A DNA stretch of 10,080 nucleotides from MED-G78 sp964343355 (GTDB lineage: Bacteria > Pseudomonadota > Gammaproteobacteria > Magnimaribacterales > D2472), in contig CAYFJC010000037.1 of assembly GCA_964343355.1 (NCBI GenBank), forward strand, positions 1 through 10,080. The letters run 5' to 3'. How positions within the stretch are numbered: the first letter of the stretch is position 1; each line of letters begins with the position of its first letter. The translations under genes were made by a program, and so were the position numbers. The notes below the pieces were generated by a model. That model did not search any database, had not been told where the DNA came from, and was given only the letters and a program-made list of their open reading frames with translations. Shown piece by piece: positions 4,830 to 10,080 of this stretch.

Positions 4830-6042
4830 TAATCATAAAACCTCTGATGTCTCCGAGAGAGAAAGATTTATTATAGATGAGTCTACCCAGATTTTTTTAG
4901 AAAATTATTTAAAAGAAAAATTTCCAAACCAGATCGAATCTTTTTTTGGGCTCTCAACTTGCAATAGAACTGAATTTTTCTTCATCGCCAATGATGAACA
5001 GATAGACGAAATCTTTCATTCCATAAAGCATGCTATGGATATTAATCAAATTCCAGATTCACATTTCTATTTTTTTAATAATGATGATGCATTTATTCAT
5101 ATGTGCAAAGTTGCATGTGGTATAGATTCACAGGTTGTTGGAGAGCAGGAGATATTTGGTCAATTCAAAAGCGCTTATAAAACTGCTGATGATCTTGGTT
5201 TAATTAAATCGAGACTGAGGTTGTATATAGATAAGACTCTTGAAATTTCTAAAAAGATCAGAACCTCGACTAAAATTGGCATCAATCCTTTATCAGTAAG
5301 CGGATTAGCTCTTAATTTAGTTAAAAGAATCTTTGAAAAACCTGAAAATCAAAAGGTTCTTATTGTTGGCGGCGGAGAAATGGCAAAGCTTATTATTGAA
5401 ACACTATACAAATCTGGCATCAGAGACATAAGTGCAATCAATCGGAGCATTAAAGTAATGAATATTACTGATACCTTTAATGTTATTCCTATGCCTTTAT
5501 CGTCATCCCATAAAGCTTTAGAAGATGCTGATATCATAATTGCTTCAGCTACAACCTCTGTTCCAATTATTGGGAAAGGGGCTGTTGAAAGCGCTCTCCA
5601 GATTCGAAAAAATAAACCTATGTTATTTATAGATCTAGCTGTCCCTAGAAATATTGAATCAGAAATAAAGCTACTAGAGCAGGTTTACCTATTTTCAATT
5701 GACGATATAGAAAAAATTACTAAAGATAATTTTGGTGAACGTCTTGCTGAGGCTGAAAAAGCTTCAAACATGATTGTTCATGAAGTCGAGTTAGCTCAAA
5801 ATGAAATTTCTAATAAACTAAGAAGGGCTTCTATGAGAGTTGAACTTCAAGAGTTACTAGAATCTTTTTCAAATGAAGATATTTCATTGCTTAGAAATCA
5901 AGTAGTAAATAACGGTGATTTAGGTAATTTAATTATAGAAAAAGCAAAAGAAAAAGGATTCTCGGAATCCATTAGAGACATTAAAGCAATTGATAATCAT
6001 GCAATTAGAGAAATCGTCAAAGGATTAATAAAAGATGCATAA
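4807..6042 (+). CDS. hemA: Glutamyl-tRNA reductase
   Basis: HemA reduces Glu-tRNA(Glu) to glutamate-1-semialdehyde with NADPH, the committed step of tetrapyrrole synthesis by the C5 pathway. The 411 residues match the family (E. coli 418). The start MNLQLFGINHKT aligns with E. coli MTLLALGINHKT. The catalytic Cys52 sits in STCNRTE (50-56), and the conserved GIDSQVVGEQEIFGQ is at 105-119. The NADPH-binding GGGEMA is at 188-193, FIDLAVPRNIE at 274-284, and the helical dimerisation domain runs from about 320 to the end. The first 23 bp overlap the 5' end of divergent lolB. No clear Shine-Dalgarno precedes the ATG (only AAAG directly before it). The last 8 bp overlap prfA, which suggests translational coupling. 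Confidence 0.97.
   Translation: MNLQLFGINHKTSDVSERERFIIDESTQIFLENYLKEKFPNQIESFFGLSTCNRTEFFFIANDEQIDEIFHSIKHAMDINQIPDSHFYFFNNDDAFIHMCKVACGIDSQVVGEQEIFGQFKSAYKTADDLGLIKSRLRLYIDKTLEISKKIRTSTKIGINPLSVSGLALNLVKRIFEKPENQKVLIVGGGEMAKLIIETLYKSGIRDISAINRSIKVMNITDTFNVIPMPLSSSHKALEDADIIIASATTSVPIIGKGAVESALQIRKNKPMLFIDLAVPRNIESEIKLLEQVYLFSIDDIEKITKDNFGERLAEAEKASNMIVHEVELAQNEISNKLRRASMRVELQELLESFSNEDISLLRNQVVNNGDLGNLIIEKAKEKGFSESIRDIKAIDNHAIREIVKGLIKDA
4841..4845 (-). promoter_or_regulatory. Ribosome binding site upstream of lolB, shared with a 5-codon mini-ORF
   Basis: AGAGG on the minus strand (4845-4841) is the only Shine-Dalgarno-like motif before lolB, but it lies 11 bases from the lolB ATG. It is better spaced (4 bases) for another ATG at 4836-4834, which opens the out-of-frame mini-ORF M-I-N-A-K-stop (4836-4819). 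That mini-ORF overlaps the lolB start and stops 8 bases inside it. Ribosomes may therefore choose between the two starts; whether this matters is unknown. Confidence 0.4.
4870..4875 (-). promoter_or_regulatory. -10 box candidate for lolB, inside hemA
   Basis: A perfect TATAAT on the minus strand (4875-4870) lies 40 bp upstream of the lolB start, within the hemA coding sequence. No good -35 is visible at 16-18 bp. Starting about 7 bases downstream would leave a leader of roughly 30-35 bases containing the AGAGG ribosome binding site. It is the most plausible origin for the minus-strand operon because no intergenic space exists. Confidence 0.4.
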
Positions 6043-7120
6043 TTCAATGCTAATAAAGCTCCAAAAACTTAAAGAGAGATTGGACGAAATACAAGATGCG
6101 CTTGTTGACTCAGAAACTGTAAAAAATATTGAAAAATATACTCAATTAAATAAAGAATTTTCTGAATTAAAGCCAATTGTAGAAAAGTTTGACCAATATA
6201 ACGAAACAGTTGCTCGACATGAGGGCGCAACTTCTTTGCTTGAATCAGATGATGATGAAATGAAGGAACTTGCTCAGATTGAACTAGAGGAATCTCAGCA
6301 AGAGTCTGAAGGTTTTGAAAGAGATCTGAAATTCATGCTCTTACCAAAAGACTCGGCAGATGATGGTTCAGCCTATTTAGAAATTCGCGCTGGAGCAGGT
6401 GGTGACGAGGCTGGAATTTTTGCTGGAGATTTATTTAGAATGTACACCAGGCTTGCAGAAAGAGAAGGGTGGGGTCTCGAAGTTATTAATACTAGGCCTG
6501 CTGAACAAGGAGGTCTGAAAGAAGCGGTTGCTAAGTTAACAGGAAAAGCTGTATTCAAAGTTATGAAATTTGAATCTGGAGTTCATAGAGTTCAAAGGGT
6601 TCCTGAAACAGAATCTCAAGGAAGAATTCATACCTCCACCTGCACTGTTGCAATTCTTCCAGAAACTGAAGAAATCCAAGATGTAGATATTGCAAAGTCT
6701 GATTTAAGAGTTGATACCTATAGAGCATCTGGAGCAGGAGGGCAGCATGTTAATAAAACAGATTCTGCTGTTCGTTTAACTCATATTCCAAGTGGTTTGG
6801 TTGTAGAGTGTCAGGATGGCAGATCGCAACATAAGAATAAAGAAAAAGCTTTGTCACTACTAAGCGCTAAGCTAAAGCAAAGAGATCTTGAAGAGCAGCA
6901 AGAGAGTATAGCCAGCGAAAGAAAGGTTTTAGTTGGAACTGGTGATAGAAGTGAAAAAATAAGAACATACAATTTTCCGCAGGGAAGAATGACTGATCAC
7001 CGAATAAAGCTAACTCAGCATAATCTAGATCAAATTATGGATGGCGATATTAAAAGTATTTGTGATGCACTATTGTCTGAAAATCAATTGGCAATGCTAT
7101 CGCAACTTGAGGAAGAGTGA
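6035..7120 (+). CDS. prfA: Peptide chain release factor 1
   Basis: RF1 recognises UAA and UAG in the ribosomal A site and triggers release of the peptide. The 361 residues compare with 360 in E. coli. Domain 1 (about 1-105) is charged and helical; EIRAGAGGDEAGIFAGDLFRMY follows the E. coli pattern. The codon-recognition tripeptide PxT is P190-E191-T192 within VPETESQGRIHTS, a PET variant also found in Bacillus RF1. The catalytic GGQ is at 235-237 in SGAGGQHVN, and Gln237 is the target of PrmC, encoded next. QHKNKEKAL and YNFPQGRMTDHRI also match RF1. The ATG at 6035 aligns residue by residue with E. coli (MHNSMLIKL against MKPSIVAKL), so it is preferred to the ATG at 6047. It overlaps hemA by 8 bp. 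Confidence 0.98.
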   Translation: MHNSMLIKLQKLKERLDEIQDALVDSETVKNIEKYTQLNKEFSELKPIVEKFDQYNETVARHEGATSLLESDDDEMKELAQIELEESQQESEGFERDLKFMLLPKDSADDGSAYLEIRAGAGGDEAGIFAGDLFRMYTRLAEREGWGLEVINTRPAEQGGLKEAVAKLTGKAVFKVMKFESGVHRVQRVPETESQGRIHTSTCTVAILPETEEIQDVDIAKSDLRVDTYRASGAGGQHVNKTDSAVRLTHIPSGLVVECQDGRSQHKNKEKALSLLSAKLKQRDLEEQQESIASERKVLVGTGDRSEKIRTYNFPQGRMTDHRIKLTQHNLDQIMDGDIKSICDALLSENQLAMLSQLEEE

Positions 7121-7126
7121 TCACTA

Positions 7127-7960
7127 TTGTCAGCATCCTTAAATACATATAAAGAAAAAATAAAGATACTTGAATCAAGTATTCCAGGTATAAGTAATAA
7201 CTTTAGATTCTATTTAAAAAAAGGTCTTAAATACTCTGATGCTGTTGTTATCCTTAACGACGATATTGATATACCAGCAGATGAAGTAGTACTAATTGAG
7301 GATTTTATAGATCTTTCAATAAAAAAAATTCCAATTGAGTACATATTGAATGATTCTGAATTTTATGGAAGACATTTTTATGTAGATAAAAGAGTTCTAA
7401 TTCCAAGGGATGAGACTGAGTTATTGGTCGATGTTCTGATTAATCATGATATTCAGAGAAATTCTAAAATAATAGATCTAGGAACTGGATCAGGCTGCAT
7501 AGGAATTTCTATTGCTTTAGAGATGCCAGAATCAAAAGTAATTGGTGTTGATAAATATCTTGATGCAATAGATGTAGCTAAGAAAAATAAGCAAATGCAT
7601 CAGGCTTCAAATTTTGATCTAAAGCATTCTGATTGGCTATCTAATGTAAATGAATCTGATTTTGATGTAGTTATATCTAACCCGCCTTATATTGATCCAG
7701 GTGATTTACATTTAAAAAACCTAGTTCATGAACCTAAATCTGCTTTAGTCTCTTCAGATAATGGCCTTTCAGATTTTAAAAAAATATCTTCACAAGCATT
7801 TAAAAAATTAAAAAAAAACGGCATTCTTATGTTTGAACATGGATATAATCAAGCAGATCAAGTTCAAGAGATTATGGAATTGAGCAACTTTAATGAAATT
7901 GAGACTTTTAAAGATTATCAACTTCATCCTAGAATAACTATAGGCAAAAAATTAGCTTGA
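7127..7960 (+). CDS. prmC: Release factor glutamine N5-methyltransferase (TTG start)
   Basis: PrmC methylates the GGQ glutamine of RF1 and RF2 with S-adenosylmethionine and so speeds up termination. The 277 residues equal the E. coli length. The N-terminal helical domain is divergent, but IPIEYILNDSEFYG (68-81) and VLIPRDETELLV (90-101) are typical. The SAM-binding motif DLGTGSGCIG is at 117-126, VDKYLDAIDVAKKN follows, and the substrate-glutamine motif NPPYI is at 185-189. The start is TTG at 7127, 6 bp after the prfA stop, with GAGGAAGAG upstream inside the end of prfA; no ATG lies near the expected N-terminus. A weak start could limit the amount of enzyme relative to its substrate. hemA-prfA-prmC is a widely conserved order. 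Confidence 0.96.
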   Translation: MSASLNTYKEKIKILESSIPGISNNFRFYLKKGLKYSDAVVILNDDIDIPADEVVLIEDFIDLSIKKIPIEYILNDSEFYGRHFYVDKRVLIPRDETELLVDVLINHDIQRNSKIIDLGTGSGCIGISIALEMPESKVIGVDKYLDAIDVAKKNKQMHQASNFDLKHSDWLSNVNESDFDVVISNPPYIDPGDLHLKNLVHEPKSALVSSDNGLSDFKKISSQAFKKLKKNGILMFEHGYNQADQVQEIMELSNFNEIETFKDYQLHPRITIGKKLA

Positions 7961-7963
7961 TTA

Positions 7964-7969
7964 TATAAT
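7964..7969 (+). promoter_or_regulatory. -10 box candidate for the acyl-CoA ligase/MaoC unit
   Basis: A perfect TATAAT lies in the 37-bp gap after prmC. Transcription from it would start near 7976 and leave a short leader of about 20 bases that still contains the strong AGGGG ribosome binding site (7986-7990). No convincing -35 is seen at the right distance, and no terminator lies between prmC and this gene, so read-through from hemA-prfA-prmC is also possible. Confidence 0.4.
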
Positions 7970-7997
7970 TTAAAGAAATATAAATAGGGGAAAGAAT

Positions 7998-9614
7998 ATG
8001 AGTGGAGATATGCAAAGATGGACGCCTAATGTTGCAAGCATTATTGAGCATGCCAATGAATTCCATCCAACAAAAGAAGTTATTAGTAGAATGGTTTCAG
8101 GTGAAGTTCATAGAACAAATTATGCAGAAGTTTGTGTGAGATCTAGAAAGCTTGCCTCAGCTTTAGAAAAAGATGGTTATAAGAAAGGTGATGTTATAGC
8201 TACATTAGCTCTAAATACTTATAGGCATTTAGAGATGTATTATGGTATTTCAGGAATGGGCGCAATCTGCCATACCTTAAATTTCAGACTTCACCCTGAA
8301 CAGGCTGTTTATATTATTAATCATGCCGATGATAAGATTATTTTTTGTGAAGCTCCGTTTATTCCAATAATGGAAGGACTTAAAGATCAACTTACATGTG
8401 TTGAAAAATATATCATTCTTTGTGATGAATCAGAAATGCCTGAAACAGGATTAAAAAATGCAATTTCCTACGAAGAGTATATAAGCAGTGGAGATGAGGA
8501 TTATGAATGGCCAGTATTGGATGATGATGCTGCCTGCGGACTTTGCTATACCTCAGGAACTACTGGAAATCCTAAAGGCGTTCTTTACTCACACAAATCA
8601 AATATTCTGCATGCTCAAGCATCTTTAAATGCTATGCCGATTGGCCCTGATGAAACAATACTTATGGTTGTTCCTTTATTCCATGTTCTTGCTTGGGGTA
8701 TTCCTTATTATGGACCTATGAATGGATCTAAACTTGTAATGCCTGGCATGCAAATGGAAGGCGAACCTTTATATGACCTCATCGACAAAGAAGAGGTTAC
8801 TTTGGCTTTTGGTGTGCCCACTATTTGGATGGGATTACTTGCCTATTGTAGGGACAATAATAAGATTTTAACTTCAGTAAGAAATACAATTATTGGAGGT
8901 TCGGCTCTATCTCTTCCAACTCTTCAAGAGTTTGATGAAGTTCATGATGTAAATGTTATTCATGCTTGGGGTATGACAGAAATGAGCCCTCTAGGTACTA
9001 TAAATGTTCCTACTCCAGAGATGGAGAATATGGGTAAAGAAGAAAAATATGCAATTCAATTAAAACAAGGCAAACCAATCTATGGCGTTGAACTCAAAGT
9101 TGTAGATGATGCTGGAATTGAACTTCCTAAGGATGGAGAATCTCAAGGCCATTTGTTGGTGAGAGGAGCCTGGATTCTGCAAAAATATTTTAAAGCAGAA
9201 AATGATGCGGTTGATAAGGATGGATGGTTTGATACTGGAGATATTTCTGTTCTAGATCAAGATGGTTACATGATTATTAAAGATAGAGCCAAGGACGTGA
9301 TCAAGTCTGGAGGAGAGTGGATAAGCTCCATTGATTTAGAGAATGCTGCTTTTGGACATCCTGATATTGCAGAAGCTTGTGTTGTAGGAATTCCTCATCC
9401 GAAGTGGGATGAAAGACCAATGTTATTTGTAGTTACAAATGATGGCGAGCCAATTGAAAAAGAAAGTATATTAGAATTTCTTGCTTCAAAGGTTGCCAAA
9501 TGGTGGCTTCCTGATGAAATTATTTTCTTAAAAGAATTACCACATGGCGCTACAGGAAAACTTCAGAAATTTGAGCTTAGAGACGAATATAATAATTACT
9601 ACATGGAGAAATAA
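7998..9614 (+). CDS. Acyl-CoA ligase of the AlkK/DmdB type (AMP-forming)
   Basis: The enzyme activates a carboxylic acid with ATP through an acyl-adenylate and transfers it to CoA. The 538 residues contain the ANL-superfamily motifs in order: the ATP loop TSGTTGNPKG at 185-194, the aromatic LFHVLAWGIPY at 227-237, WGMTEMSP at 324-331, TGD at 413-415, the hinge block DRAKDVIKSGGEWIS at 429-443, and the adenylation lysine Lys521 in PHGATGKLQK. Overall likeness (RHLEMYYGISGMGAICHTLNFRL, then YSHKSNILHA) points to the group containing medium-chain AlkK and methylmercaptopropionate-CoA ligase DmdB. Members differ in substrate and the sequence alone does not decide; DmdB and fatty-acid activation are both possible. 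AGGGG lies 7 bases before the ATG, the strongest ribosome binding site in the window. It is followed after 1 bp by a MaoC hydratase. Confidence 0.93.
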   Translation: MSGDMQRWTPNVASIIEHANEFHPTKEVISRMVSGEVHRTNYAEVCVRSRKLASALEKDGYKKGDVIATLALNTYRHLEMYYGISGMGAICHTLNFRLHPEQAVYIINHADDKIIFCEAPFIPIMEGLKDQLTCVEKYIILCDESEMPETGLKNAISYEEYISSGDEDYEWPVLDDDAACGLCYTSGTTGNPKGVLYSHKSNILHAQASLNAMPIGPDETILMVVPLFHVLAWGIPYYGPMNGSKLVMPGMQMEGEPLYDLIDKEEVTLAFGVPTIWMGLLAYCRDNNKILTSVRNTIIGGSALSLPTLQEFDEVHDVNVIHAWGMTEMSPLGTINVPTPEMENMGKEEKYAIQLKQGKPIYGVELKVVDDAGIELPKDGESQGHLLVRGAWILQKYFKAENDAVDKDGWFDTGDISVLDQDGYMIIKDRAKDVIKSGGEWISSIDLENAAFGHPDIAEACVVGIPHPKWDERPMLFVVTNDGEPIEKESILEFLASKVAKWWLPDEIIFLKELPHGATGKLQKFELRDEYNNYYMEK

Positions 9615-9615
9615 T

Positions 9616-10077
9616 ATGTTGGAAGTTGTAAAACCTGAAGAGATTCAATCGGTTATAGGAAAAGAATTAGGAAAGTCAGACTGGGTCACTATAGATCAAG
9701 AAAGAATAGATAAATTTGCAGATGCAACCATGGATCATCAATTTATTCATGTCGATCCAGCTCAAGCTGAGCCAATTTTTGGTTCTACTATAGCTCATGG
9801 ATTTCTTTCGCTATCGCTTGTAGCTGGAATCCCTTATCAACAACAGATAGGGCTTATTTTAGAAGGAACAAAAATGGGTCTAAATTACGGTTTAGATAAA
9901 GTAAGATTTTTAAGCCCAGTTCCAGTTAATTCAGAAGTTAGAATATCAATGAAATGTGTTGATATAACTGAAAAGAATCCAGGACAATTTTTAGCTAAAA
10001 ATGAAGTAACAATGGAAATTAAAGGTGTTGATAAGCCGGCTTTTGTTGCTGAAACTTTGAGTTTATTTATTACTTAA
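9616..10077 (+). CDS. MaoC-like (R)-specific enoyl-CoA hydratase
   Basis: The 153-residue single hot-dog protein belongs to the MaoC/NodN-like family, which hydrates trans-2-enoyl-CoA to (R)-3-hydroxyacyl-CoA. The catalytic motif is FADATMDHQFIHVDP at 34-48, with Asp40 and His45, the same numbering as I recall for the mycobacterial hydratase Rv0130. FGSTIAHGFLSLSL follows, containing the conserved hydratase-2 AHGFL. The frame stays open upstream to an ATG at 9544, but the start at 9616 is preferred. It has GGAG at 9605-9608, 7 bases away, it gives the family length, and it avoids overlapping the ligase. It is 1 bp after the ligase stop, so the two are probably co-translated and act on the same acyl-CoA pool. 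The stop is 3 bases from the window edge, so any further operon genes are unseen. Confidence 0.92.
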   Translation: MLEVVKPEEIQSVIGKELGKSDWVTIDQERIDKFADATMDHQFIHVDPAQAEPIFGSTIAHGFLSLSLVAGIPYQQQIGLILEGTKMGLNYGLDKVRFLSPVPVNSEVRISMKCVDITEKNPGQFLAKNEVTMEIKGVDKPAFVAETLSLFIT

Positions 10078-10080
10078 AAA

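Noticed and set aside
5349..5537. Minus-strand open frame inside hemA
   Set aside because: It covers the conserved NADPH-binding part of hemA on the opposite strand and has no start signals.
6373..6558. Minus-strand open frame inside prfA
   Set aside because: It is antisense to the most conserved part of RF1 (GAGGDEAGIFAGD), which explains its openness.
7116..7125. Perfect 10-bp palindrome AGTGATCACT across the prfA stop
   Set aside because: About ten such palindromes are expected by chance in 10 kb, and it is partly coding; I have no reason to call it an operator.
9544..9615. N-terminal extension of the MaoC protein to an ATG at 9544
   Set aside because: The extra 24 residues overlap the ligase reading frame and do not look like the family. 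The ATG at 9616 has a well-placed GGAG and gives the normal length.
1..10080. Defence system, prophage, insertion sequence, CRISPR array or genomic island
   Set aside because: All genes are conserved housekeeping or acyl-CoA metabolism genes of similar base composition. No direct repeats, inverted terminal repeats, transposase or integrase motifs are visible, and the complete tRNA-Gln shows no duplicated end nearby.

Overview
The window is an AT-rich (roughly one third G+C by eye), gene-dense stretch of a bacterial chromosome carrying a conserved housekeeping cluster. From the left edge to about 4.8 kb everything is on the minus strand. Read in the direction of transcription it is lolB, ispE, tRNA-Gln, prs, rplY, pth, ychF and then the 5' half of an elongator tRNA-Met cut by the window edge. 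From about 4.8 kb everything is on the plus strand: hemA, prfA, prmC, an acyl-CoA ligase of the AlkK/DmdB type, and a MaoC-like (R)-specific enoyl-CoA hydratase. The order lolB-ispE-tRNA-Gln-prs-rplY-pth-ychF, divergent from hemA-prfA-prmC, is the arrangement I know from Pseudomonas and other gammaproteobacteria. Together with the low G+C, short or negative gene spacings and slightly shortened proteins, it suggests a streamlined marine gammaproteobacterium, for example of the SAR86 type. The class is well supported; the lineage is inference.

The left arm is mostly one tightly packed unit. lolB and ispE overlap by 8 bp, tRNA-Gln begins 3 bp after the ispE stop, and rplY, pth and ychF follow with gaps of 13, 2 and 4 bp. 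Only two breaks look able to carry their own promoters: the 21 bp between tRNA-Gln and prs (an extended -10 element so close to the start codon that the prs mRNA could be leaderless), and the 56 bp between ychF and tRNA-Met (a near-consensus promoter). The functional theme is translation quality and supply: peptidyl-tRNA hydrolase, ribosomal protein L25, the YchF ATPase and two tRNAs, plus PRPP synthesis, isoprenoid precursor synthesis and outer-membrane lipoprotein insertion.

The right arm starts with glutamyl-tRNA reductase (tetrapyrrole synthesis), followed by release factor 1 overlapping it by 8 bp and by PrmC, the methyltransferase that modifies the GGQ glutamine of release factors. A 37-bp spacer with a TATAAT box then separates a second small unit, acyl-CoA ligase plus MaoC hydratase, with a 1-bp gap between them.

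The most unusual structural point is the lolB/hemA junction. The two divergent genes have no intergenic space and their 5' ends overlap by 23 bp, so each gene's promoter must lie inside the other's coding sequence, and candidate elements can be seen there. I found no mobile element, CRISPR array, phage gene or new multi-gene system. No gap exceeds 56 bp, so there is no long non-coding stretch to describe.
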